This document shows positions 29,444 to 39,061 of a stretch of 64,000 nt of DNA, piece after piece. The position numbers were made by a program, and so were the translations under genes. The notes beneath the pieces were generated by a model. The model was not told the origin of the DNA. It made no database searches and worked only from the letters and a program-made list of their open reading frames with translations. The DNA is from Podospora pseudoanserina (Eukaryota > Ascomycota > Sordariomycetes > Sordariales > Podosporaceae), in assembly GCF_035222485.1 (NCBI RefSeq), contig NC_085923.1:310001-374000 (forward strand), read 5' to 3'. Within the stretch, counting starts at the first letter, position 1. Each line of letters opens with the position of its first letter.

Positions 29444-32367
29444 TCAGAACGCACCACGAGGCCCAAACATCTCTGGGCAGAGATACAGGGTATTGTCCAT
29501 CTTTCCCCCAGCGCGCTGCTTCAGACTGACCCAGGCATGCATACCCCGCCCGTCACTCAAAGGCCTCCGCTGGGCAGCAGCCAACACCATGGCATATCTC
29601 TCCCTCGCCGCGACCGATGCGCCTACATCGATCAAATATCCATCGACCCTTCTCTTTACCTCAGCATCATCCGCCGCATAAGCATCGACAGGGAAGTGCA
29701 CTGTTCCTACCGGTCGCTCACCAGTCTTTCCTGAGAAGGCAAAGCAAGAAATCAGAGACTTCCTTCCGTTCGAGCTGTTGTCCCGACCAAATTCATCCCC
29801 AGCCATGGCGGCAAAGAAGCGCTGAATCTCAAAGGCGTCGGCGTCAGGACATATGCTGGCATGTTTCTGCGCGACTTCAGCCACGACGGCTCGGGACGTG
29901 GCATCGGCTCCGCCATGCGCAATGTACACCTTCACACGGGCCTCCTCAGTGTTGGACGCCAAGTCCAGCGAAAAATAAATCACACGGTCATTGGGACCAA
30001 GAAGCCCTTCTATCAACCGCCACCCCGTATCCAAGCCGAGCCGAGAGAAAGCCTCTCGGGCTGTTTGGGTAGCATTTTCTTTTCCCGCGGCACATGGGTC
30101 AAGGTAGATCTTCCATTGCGGTCCTTTGCTCGTTGACCAAGCACAGCTGTGCCAGGCTGCCAACTTCATTTCTGTGGGGGAGGATGGGGGCAAAAAGAGA
30201 TCACGGATCGCATCGAAGCGTTCGAGTGAGACAATGGAAGGATAGCTCTTCCTAATATCTTGGTTGACGCGTAGTGCAGCCTCGACAAGATGTGCCCAGC
30301 TGTTCCCAAGAGGTTGGGCTTCGGTCAAGAAGCGCAACTCGGCTTTCCCGGTACCCTGATCGATGGAAACCGAGTATTCGACCGCGGATCCGTCGTTGCT
30401 GACGCCGGACGTCCACCGTGTCGTGTCGAGTTGTTTTGGAACCGCCATCTTACCCCATTCACCAGTCACAAGGGCAAGGGCTTGGGTCAACTCCTCCGCG
30501 GCGGCAGCGTCTTGTCCAGTTGCGGTGGAGAGATGCCTCAGCTGCCTGCTTGCTTCGCCGAGAAAGCTGTCATTGATAGCTTGATCTACCGCAACTGGCT
30601 TCAAGCCTGCTGAGAAGTGGCGAAGTTTCATGTGCTTGCCGCGAGTGATGACAGCATTGGGGACCGTGTGCCTTCGCTCATACAAGTCCCTGATAGCTGC
30701 CACAGTGTAGTCGATGTGCTCATCAGAATACACGTGACGTGGTACGGCAAAGCGGACGAGATTGGGAATCTTGGAACGCTCCTCGATCGGCTTGAGATCA
30801 TACGCCCAACCGAATGGGCCGGCCTCGGCAGCACGGATGCCGTATTTCTTGATCAGCTCAAGCGTGAAGCCAACGGCGGCAAAGTCCTCGAGCTTCCTGT
30901 TGCACCCGAAGAAGAATTGGTCCATGTCAAGGTAGACCGCGTGACCGCCAGGGGGAGACAGCACTGCGACGCCATTTGCCTGGAGCTTCTGGGCAAATGA
31001 TTGGACCTGTGTGATGCGGTGGCAAAGGTAGGCTTGGTCGGTGACTTGATACAGACCAGCCGAGGCTGCCATGAGGTCACGGCCGCTCACTGAAGAGACA
31101 GCGTGTTAGTATTACTACCCGGAGACATAATGACAGATGCAACGTACTGCCGCCATAGGAGTCATTCCCATAACATAGGATCTGCCTCTCCTTAAGCAAC
31201 ATCCCAATGCCCTCGTATCTCTGTGCAAACAGACCTTGGTCACGGAAGCACAGCACACCGCCCATGTTCGCAAGCCCGTCCTTCTTCAAGCTGATGGTGA
31301 ATCCCTCAGCATATGAAAACATCTCCTGAACGATGTCGGCAATGCTTTTGTCTGCATATCCATCTTCATATCTCTGGATGAAGTAGGCATTCTCCGCAAA
31401 CCGACAAGCGTCCAGGAACAATGGTATCGAATGGAATTTGGCCAGAGAAGCGGCACCGCGAATATTCGCCATCGAAACAGGCTGTGCAGCGGCCCAGTTG
31501 TTTGTGATTGTCACCAAGATCATGCTGACCTTCCCGGGGTTCGCTTCCAGGTAGGCCCTGGTGGCGGCCAGGTCCAAATTCCCCTTGAAGTTGTTCTTGA
31601 CACCAATCAAAGCCGATGGGAACGGATCCGTCAAGCCCGGCTGCGTGAAGGTCTGAAGGTTAAAGCCCGCAACAGCGGCGTTTGCCCCCGTCGTGTCAAA
31701 GAACCCGTTGCTGATGATGGCAGCGGGCTTGCCATGCTCAGGATGCGAGCCGTACCCTTCTGCAATCATGGCGCTCATGGTGGAGAAGAGGAGGGTTTCG
31801 GCGCAACGCCCCTGCGGCAGGATGAAGAAGTTGGGGTGCTCGAGCTGATGGCGGCCACCATTCACGAAGCCCCCTTTGGAGGATACGAGTAGCTTGGTCT
31901 GGTAAAACGCAACATCGGTCTTACCTGCCAGCACCTTATCCATGACGTTGTGTCGATTGGTGCCACGCTCAAAGATATCGCGGAAGGCGTCCAGCAGGCA
32001 GTAATAACCCCAGTTACGACCGTAGCTTTCGTCCCCTCTCACCACTTCATCATCAGGTCAGTCACAGTGGCTTTGCCAGCTGTATTCGGAATGGGAGGAT
32101 TCGCTTACAAGCTGCCCATTGGACATCAGTCATAGCCGAGGTGCCAGAGTCTGACAGAAAGTCACAAGTAAGGAGCCCAGCGGGGAAGGCAAAAACATTG
32201 TACTCAACATCCTCCAGAATCTTCTCACGTTCCTCTGCTGAGGCTGAGGGGAGAGATCTGACAACAAGGGCGGCATGTGCCGGTGGACGCGGGACAGAAG
32301 TCGCCATGGTGGCAGCAGCTGGAAAGGCCTTGACGGAACTGAAACGGCTACGTTGGACAACAGACAT
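29444..32367 (-). CDS. Bifunctional tyrosine phenol-lyase/tryptophanase-type enzyme fused to a DMATS-type prenyltransferase, 933 aa
   Basis: Exons (minus strand) 32109-32367, 31148-32044 and 29444-31089; introns 64 and 58 nt, phases agree. Residues ~1-535 are a PLP beta-eliminating lyase: SDSGTSAMTDVQWAALVRGD, LPQGRCAETLLFSTM, FLDACRFAENAYFI, and the PLP Schiff-base lysine motif SLKKDGLANMGG near 338. Residues ~545-933 are an aromatic prenyltransferase of the DMATS/ABBA type: LVTGEWGKMAVPKQLDTTRW, EMKLAAWHSCAW, PQWKIYLDPCAAGKENA, FEIQRFFAAMAGDEFGRD and a C-terminal NTLYLCPEMF. Known chemistry: the lyase splits Trp to indole (or Tyr to phenol), pyruvate and ammonia; the prenyltransferase attaches a dimethylallyl group to an indole or phenol ring. 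The fusion suggests substrate hand-over. The N-terminus (MSVVQRSRFSSVKAFPAAAT) could be a mitochondrial presequence; a second Met lies at residue 21. A P450 lies head to head. Confidence 0.9.
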
Positions 32368-33805
32368 ACGACCACCTTTTAAGTCTGTTTTGACTGTGTC
32401 TGGATTGTCTTCTCACTACTGCTATGCAAAGAGCCGTCATCTTCGGACTTTGCCCATCTCCAGTATACATCTGCTGCCGTACAACGGGGCCATTTCGTGC
32501 GAGCCGAGACGGTGGGATGTAATATTGCTGACCGGCATCATCCTCAATTTCATCATAGCCTCAAAAGTCGGAGACTGCTCGGGAAGGCAAGAGTAGGAGA
32601 TAAAGCTAAAGCGGGACTAGAACCCGACGGGATACGAACCAGGACGGACTGATATTGCAAGCTGTATCTCCCAGCAAATACCGTGCTTGGTTCTTGACAT
32701 TCTACAGACGATAGGTTCTTGGGCCTGCATCTGTTGTGTTCCACAGTACTTCCCTATCAGGGATGTTTCCGACTGCTTGTGCTACGGGTATAAGCTGTTT
32801 TAGGTGTAGGCTGTACATCACAAGCCCGAAGAGATGCAGCTTTCTTACTCTCCTCGCACTTGTCACGCACCTCGGACGAACCTGAACACCGCGATCTTAC
32901 CGACCAAGGGTGAATTTTCTAGCTTCAATTTCGTGATGGATGTGTTGACCGCTTCTCTGTTGTGGTTAGGTTGTAACGCAATTGACACATCTGCGTTGGA
33001 GTTGAACTCAAGAGACAATGCTGGGTTCCGCGTTGACTTATTGTCTAAGGTGCTTATCACGACTACTTACCCAAGGCTTGTATTTATGTCAACTTCTGTT
33101 ATCTCCCAATAGTACATCATCCGAGCTCTACATATCATTTGGCCAGACTCGATCTGAGCTTCAATGTCATCTATCCGCTCGAAGACCAACCAGATAGCTC
33201 GAACGACCAATCCCCGAAAGACTGCCCGTTCTTTTTCACCCAATAACTGATCCAGGAGGATGCATAGAGACTTGTCCTATATTTTGCCAGTCATTTGGCC
33301 CGCCGCGGCTCTAGCGACCGGAGAGCCTGATGTTTTCCATACCTAAGGATGGGATGAACCAGAGGTCTCCCGATTGCATGGTTACAGTGCTTGTTGTTTA
33401 TTCCCGCGTAATGCTTTCACGGTGACGCTATGGTGGTTGAACGGGATCTGACGCTGTAGATCAATGGGATAGCTCGGTCCGCTCAGATTGAGTGTGAAAA
33501 GTTTGAATTTACTGTGTACAATGCAGGTTGGTGCTGACATGGCTGCAATGTCATCAACCAGGCCAGTCGAGGTTGACGGAACATTTTTTATCCAACTATT
33601 CACCACTTGTTGGAGGTTGGGAACTTGTTGGCTGAGAGCCTGATGGATTCATGTCAAGAAAACGAATTACCAACGACCTGCTGCATAATCACGTTGCTCG
33701 GTCAGGCACCAAAGTGATATGGGATGGTAGTTTCCCCCCCTCCCCCTTGAAATACCTCCCAGATCAACCGCCACCGCCACCGTTCCACCTGCTAGACGAC
33801 ATCAA
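32368..33805. other. Divergent promoter region between TPL-DMATS and P450
   Basis: 1.44 kb between two divergent starts. Open frames at 32834-33112 and 33382-33606 look like chance. A pyrimidine-rich stretch (TTCCCCCCCTCCCCC) lies about 75 bases before the P450 ATG. No clear TATA box. Confidence 0.45.
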
Positions 33806-35386
33806 ATGTCTTCCCTACATGTTTGGACAACGGCCACCGCCGTCATCGTGTCTCTTCTTCTCCTCACCAGGGCAATCACCTCCAAAAAAACGTCCAAATT
33901 CTCCTCCCTCCCATTACCACCCGGCCCACCTCCCCTTCCCATCATTGGCAACCTCCACCAAGCACCCAAAACCCACCCATGGTTCCAATTCCACACCTGG
34001 GCCAAAACCTACGGCCCCGTCCTCCACCTCAACATGGCCGGCCAGCACGTCATCGTCCTCAGCACTAACAAAGCAGCCCACGACCTCCTCGCCAGACAAG
34101 GTGCCACCTTCTCGAACAGACCTCACTTTGTCGTCGCGCACGAGCTGGCCCTCCAGGGAATGCACATGCTCCTCCGACCATACGACCAACGCTTCAAACT
34201 CCACCAAAAGCTCGAGAGCCCCGTGCTGGGCGAACGAGCGGCAAAGGCCTACGTCAAGATCCAAGACTTGGAGTCGAAACAGCTCCTCGTTGACCTTTTA
34301 CGTGGGGGTGGGAAACCAATCAACCCCCACGACGAAATAGAGCGCATGACCGCCAGCGTGATCTACACCCTCTTTTACGGGCAGAGGGTCCGCGAGGTGA
34401 ATGATGCCATCCTGCTTCAGGCTCACGCTGTAAACCACGAGTTCGACCAGCTGGCGCAGGTGGGAAAGTATCTGGTTGATTCGTTCCCTGTGCTGAACCG
34501 GCTGCCGGGGTTTTTGGCTCCTTGGAAGGCGGAGGCGGCGGAGCACTGGGGGAAACAACGGGCCATTCACGTGGGGAATTTGGAGAGAGGGTTGTATGGG
34601 AGGAGCTGGAATGTTGCGCGGCAGATGAAGAGGGCGGTTAATGGGATGGGGAAGGTTGTTATGTCTGTGGATGAGTTAGCGTTGGATATTGGGATTATGG
34701 CTGATGCTGCGCTTGATGCGAGCACGGAGACGATCATGTGGTTTGTTTTGGCTTGTGTTACTGAGGGCCATAGGGGGTGGGTTGACAAGGCACAGGGGGA
34801 CTTGGATCGGGTTGTTGGACGGGGGCGGTTGCCCAGCTTTGATGACCGGGCTGGGTTGCCGTATGTTACTGCTGCTGTGAACGAGTTGATGCGGTGGCGG
34901 CCAGCGGGCGCGGCGGGGGTGCCGCATTTTACCAAGGTGGAGAGCAGCTATGAGGGTTGGCGGATTCCTGCCAACTCGGTGGTGATTCCGAATCATTGGG
35001 CGATTACACGGGAGGAGGCTGTGTTTGGCCCGGATGTGGAAGCGTTTGTGCCGGAGCGGTGGTTGGGAGAGGAGCTTCCCATCGTTGGGTTTGGGTATGG
35101 ACGCCGGATATGCCCCGGCCGGCATGTTGCGCGGAATGGCTTGTGGATAGCGGTGGCACGGCTGTTGTGGGCTTTTGATATCATGCCTGAGTTGAATGAG
35201 TTGGGTGCGCCGGTGGACGTGGATACAAAAGGCACTGATGGACTGGTTACGAAAGCATTGCCTTTCAAGGCTCGGTTTGTTCCCAGGGGGAATTGGGTGA
35301 GGGATGTTGTGTCGAGGGAATGTGACACCTGGGGCGTGGACCATCATGACGTCCTCGATCAGATTGGACGTGAAGTCTTTAATTAA
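33806..35386 (+). CDS. Cytochrome P450 (CYP64-like), intronless, 526 aa
   Basis: Membrane-anchored P450 (anchor at residues ~7-24, SSLHVWTTATAVIVSLLLL). The proline hinge LPLPPGPPPLPIIGNLHQAP is classical. The B-C region FSNRPHFVVAHELALQG and YDQRFKLHQKLESPVLG resembles the CYP64/OrdA group of fungal secondary-metabolism P450s. The I-helix reads AALDASTETIMWF, i.e. the usual AGxDTT is altered. ExxR is VNELMRWRP, and the haem loop FGYGRRICPGRHVA is canonical. No introns, unlike the other P450 here. Its divergence from the lyase-prenyltransferase gene suggests it oxidises the prenylated product; this is inference from position only. Confidence 0.9.
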   Translation: MSSLHVWTTATAVIVSLLLLTRAITSKKTSKFSSLPLPPGPPPLPIIGNLHQAPKTHPWFQFHTWAKTYGPVLHLNMAGQHVIVLSTNKAAHDLLARQGATFSNRPHFVVAHELALQGMHMLLRPYDQRFKLHQKLESPVLGERAAKAYVKIQDLESKQLLVDLLRGGGKPINPHDEIERMTASVIYTLFYGQRVREVNDAILLQAHAVNHEFDQLAQVGKYLVDSFPVLNRLPGFLAPWKAEAAEHWGKQRAIHVGNLERGLYGRSWNVARQMKRAVNGMGKVVMSVDELALDIGIMADAALDASTETIMWFVLACVTEGHRGWVDKAQGDLDRVVGRGRLPSFDDRAGLPYVTAAVNELMRWRPAGAAGVPHFTKVESSYEGWRIPANSVVIPNHWAITREEAVFGPDVEAFVPERWLGEELPIVGFGYGRRICPGRHVARNGLWIAVARLLWAFDIMPELNELGAPVDVDTKGTDGLVTKALPFKARFVPRGNWVRDVVSRECDTWGVDHHDVLDQIGREVFN

Positions 35387-36328
35387 GTTGTGTTTTAAGG
35401 TCAAACTGTGATGAAAGATTTTCAGGTACTAAATAATCCAGAGGTAAAGTGCGCGTAGTTATAGGCGCCAGCATACAGATATTCCCCAACTCCCGGCGTC
35501 ATGTTGATGTTACCTAAGGCCGAAGAAGTTACACTTTTATCATGCCCTTCAACTAACCGCAACATGAAAGTACGTAGGTATCCATCCTAACACGTCTCCA
35601 GGTTTATGCCATGAATGCTCTGACGAGGACAGAGCCCTCACGTAGTGGTGGTAAGGTATGCCGTACAACTCGGTATTGGGAATGTGTGGCCAGAAAAGGG
35701 TTCAGATTACTAGGTAGTTGCAGGTACTTTATTGAGTAAGCTCAGACTAGAGACAATGCAAGCTGGACTGACACCTGATAATCTTGGGGTAACGGACAGA
35801 AGAATCTCAGACTATAAAGTGAAGAAGCTTGGACTGAGACCAAGGGTTAACTCGACAATCCGTTGATCCATTTACGGTAGATTGGTTTTCAATGTGAGGC
35901 TTCTGCCAAGTATTTCCCTATAAAAGGTCCCGGATTATTTGTGTTTTCGAGACCGCTAACACTGCCGCGCATCACGGTGTGAGTGCGTCAAAGTTGGCCG
36001 AGAGGGGTTTTAGGCCCATGGACTTGGAGGATAGGTACATCAGGTACCTTATATATCATCAAAGAATATCTCATGGCCGAATGCTGCAATGTCGTTAGAG
36101 GGCGGTTCAAGGGAGACTCGCTTGACAGTCCTGGTATCAAATTTCCTTCTCTGATGCCACCCTATAAAGGCATATATCTCCGTGGTGCGTAGCACCGGTT
36201 ACGAGCTAACTTACCTAGTCACCTACCTTATCTTGTTTACCTATTATTTCCTGGCGTTGTAGAAGAAGCAATAACGACAATCAAAAATCACCCTCAGAGT
36301 CAGGATTAACCTATATATACACTGTACA
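35387..36328. other. Intergenic
   Basis: About 940 bases with no gene recognised; open frames are short. Confidence 0.4.
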
Positions 36329-36481
36329 GGGGGGAGCGTTGGAAAGACGTTGACGGCGTTGAACTACATCCATGAAAACCGACACAACCACGGCATTATA
36401 AGGTAGTTGGCATGTTGTTGGGTGCGGTGTGCCAAGAGAGGCAAAATCCGAGTCGTATTGCCAAGCATCAGCATTGCCTAA
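36329..36481 (+). pseudogene. Relic of an NB-ARC-type (STAND) P-loop domain
   Basis: One frame reads GGSVGKTLTALNYIHENRHN then HGIIR, a stop, and CCWVRCAKRGKIRVV. This follows the fungal NB-ARC pattern G-x-GG-x-GKTQ-x-AL-x-Y-x-H followed ~25 residues later by FWV. The window around it carries no further domain, so it is a ~150-bp remnant of a host NLR-type gene, with one in-frame stop inside. Confidence 0.5.
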
Positions 36482-36713
36482 ACAAAGTTACTCGTAATTC
36501 CAGCCAACGACACCTCAAGACCCACTCCCAATGGCAGCAACGTGAAGATCAACCACCAATCGCCGGTTTCCAAGCCTTACTAGCTAGCGGGTAGCCTTGG
36601 TGAGATGCGAGGCAGTGCGAAACCTGAACATCACGGGCTTTAAAGACTGACAGGATGCACTCCAAACACGTCAGTCATTCTTCATTCTCTCCAAACGCCC
36701 ATCACTGACAATC

Positions 36714-37685
36714 ATGCGTCAAGAAATCCTTCTGTATCTTCTCGCGGGCTTAACCGCCCGCGCAGAGTTGTTCCATCGCCAGCAACAACCTCCCGATGAA
36801 ACCCCCAGCCCCATCCCCCGCCCAACAGGCACCAGCAACTCCTCCTCCCCTAACTTGACCCCCTACAAGATCGACTACTTCCACCTAGGCATGGAATACG
36901 CCGCGCTCGACCTCTGCGGCCCAGACCCCTACGCTATCAAAGACGCCGGAAGGATCAACCCCAGTTACTGTCTCGTTGACCGATACTGGGCTTTCATGCC
37001 CGACCTCACTGAGCTCAACTCAACAGAGACATTTGACTACGTCAACAGTAATTGGACCTCCAGCTCCGTCCAGTTCAGCCTGCGCGCGCTGTACACTGGT
37101 ATTTTTGCCCGTGGGATTCTACCGGAAGCACTCCGCGACTGGGCAAGCCAGGACCCGCTGGCTCTTCTGGGGATGGGGAATCTCTCCGACGATGACAAAC
37201 GCGCCATTGGAGAGCTGGTGGCTCGAGAGAGGGCGAACGGAACAAAGACGATTTCTCCTCCAGAGGATATGAGATCCTCCCGAGCAGCGGAGGTGACGGC
37301 GCAGATGCTGGCACTGGAGAGCTGGGACCGGCATCGGCGTTCGGCATTGTCGAGTGTCACCCCAGCGCCGACGGCAGCGTTTGCCCTCGGGGCGGAGGAC
37401 AAGAAGGAGGTGTTTTTGGTTTTGTCGTCGGCGTTGCCGCAGGTGTTTGGAAAGTTGGGCGGGCCGAGGAATGAGACGGAGAAGGGGAGGGATCCGAAAT
37501 CGATGGGGATTACTGAGACTTATTTGAAGTCGCCGTTTGTTCCAGGGGGGCCGAACGCGAGGGTGTTGTGGTATACTGCTTTGACACCAGAGGAGTTGTC
37601 TGGTGCTGTGGGACTGCGCGCGTTTGCCAGTTGGGGGCTTTGGATGGGGATTTGGGGGTTGATGGGATTCGTGGCTGTGTTGTGA
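36714..37685 (+). CDS. Secreted protein with hydrophobic C-terminus (possible GPI or tail anchor), 323 aa
   Basis: Intronless. Signal peptide MRQEILLYLLAGLTARA, then a Pro/Ser/Thr-rich stretch (residues ~25-55) and a globular part with LGMEYAALDLCGPDPYAI, NPSYCLVDRYWAFMPDL and several N-glycosylation sequons. Only two Cys pairs are plausible. It ends in a ~20-residue hydrophobic segment (ASWGLWMGIWGLMGFVAVL) with nothing after it, as in GPI-anchored precursors or tail-anchored proteins. Family unknown. It is probably displayed at the cell surface. Confidence 0.7.
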   Translation: MRQEILLYLLAGLTARAELFHRQQQPPDETPSPIPRPTGTSNSSSPNLTPYKIDYFHLGMEYAALDLCGPDPYAIKDAGRINPSYCLVDRYWAFMPDLTELNSTETFDYVNSNWTSSSVQFSLRALYTGIFARGILPEALRDWASQDPLALLGMGNLSDDDKRAIGELVARERANGTKTISPPEDMRSSRAAEVTAQMLALESWDRHRRSALSSVTPAPTAAFALGAEDKKEVFLVLSSALPQVFGKLGGPRNETEKGRDPKSMGITETYLKSPFVPGGPNARVLWYTALTPEELSGAVGLRAFASWGLWMGIWGLMGFVAVL

Positions 37686-38200
37686 GCTGAGTTGACGTAT
37701 TTGTGATTAAGTGTATGTCGAAAACAATTATAGACACTTGACGTTTTGATTGGCGGCAGCTTTGTTTCTGCGGACTATATGGAGCCCCGCGTCTGCTCGA
37801 TTCTTTGCCGCTGAGCGATATTAGCCAGGTTTTTGCCTTTCTCGGATCCGACATCAAGTAGCGTATATGGGATCATTGGCAGGACATGGGTTTCCGCCAG
37901 CAAATGTCTGGCCTGAGCGGTGTCTAGAAGGGTCCCTGATGTAATGACCTCGTTGTACCCTTGTTGGCCACCGTCAAAGGATCTCATGCTCCATGCTGCT
38001 CAAGCAGAGGTGCAGTTCGGTTCCGCGATGTGTGCATTTGACCGGGAAACTACCTCTAGACCAGACCATTGATAGGTATATAATGATGCTTCCTCCTCTT
38101 CGTTGACAGACTTCCATTCACAATCATCGCAGACACACTCCCACCTGCAGTAACATTACCTACCAACCAAAACACCACACATCACTTCCACAGCCACAGA
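37686..38200. other. Intergenic
   Basis: A TATA-like TATATAAT lies near 38077, about 125 bases before the next reading frame. Nothing else recognised. Confidence 0.4.
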
Positions 38201-38689
38201 ATGAAGTTCACCACCATGGTCATGGCCGCCCCTCGCGCGCCCCCTCCCTCCGGCGGCTTCCATCCCGAGTCTGTCTCCAGCACCGGCATCCCCCTGGCCA
38301 AGCGCTTCAACCACACCCCCAACCCGTCCAAGTCCAACCTCTGCAGAGAGGCCAACCCCCAATACCACACCAGCGAACCTTCCCCCAAGGCCTCGGACTG
38401 CTGGGAGATCCCCACCGAGTCCTCCCCCACCAACATTCCCGGTTACTGGACCCTCAATTCTACCGAGGCCGGCTCCGGTTAGCGGTACAGCCTCGGCACC
38501 TTTGGTACCTGCGAGTTCAAGGTTCGCGGCAAGGAGAGGAAGCAGCTAGATTCTGGGACGTACGATGTCAAGTTTTATATCGATGCCCACACCAGACAGG
38601 GGTATGATGAGGAGGGGCGGATTGAGGTTGCGAGCCCGGTTACGTGTGACGGGGTTGTGGATGCTGAGTGGGCTGTTGCTCATGTTTGA
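38201..38689 (+). pseudogene. Fossil of an Ecp2-like (Hce2) secreted effector gene
   Basis: The sequence follows the Hce2 pattern: a Cys-containing N-terminal part with ASDCWEI, a Trp motif, a GTCEF block and a final TCDG block. Hce2 proteins are homologues of the Cladosporium fulvum Ecp2 effector, described as putative necrosis-inducing factors. The reading frame looks broken, with about one break, and is little diverged otherwise, so the loss seems recent. Confidence 0.55.
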
Positions 38690-39061
38690 GGAAGGGCGGA
38701 AGAGGATATAAGGGCAACTGAGAGAGGTCCTGCTGGGAATTTAACATTCATGGCTTTTTGGGAGCAAGAGCAAGAACTGGAAGATAGAGAGATAGAATTG
38801 GCTGGATCAAAGGAGATGCGAAACAATGGAAAGATTTGGCATGAAACGAATGTTTGAACTGCTTTGATCGGCAAAGCCATTTTGTGATAGCTGTGATCCT
38901 GTCATCTGAAAAGTCAGTGGCACTGTCAGCCCAAGCCGTTCTTTCCATGTTGGGTGCCAAGGCCAGCTGAGATGGAAGGTACCACACCTCAACAGCAGAG
39001 AGAGTCGCTCTTTCCCTCCTGCTGCTTAGCAACACCAAACACATGGTCTTGATCCTGTGAT
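38690..39061. other. Intergenic
   Basis: Promoter side of the second HET gene; nothing specific seen. Confidence 0.4.

Noticed and set aside
32590-32680. tRNA-like stretch on the minus strand (GGTTC-type T-loop sequence)
   Set aside because: The T-stem pairs poorly and no acceptor stem or anticodon arm can be folded around it.
36378-36405. Short tract near the NB-ARC relic that could be taken for an insertion boundary
   Set aside because: No target-site duplication or terminal repeat could be seen.
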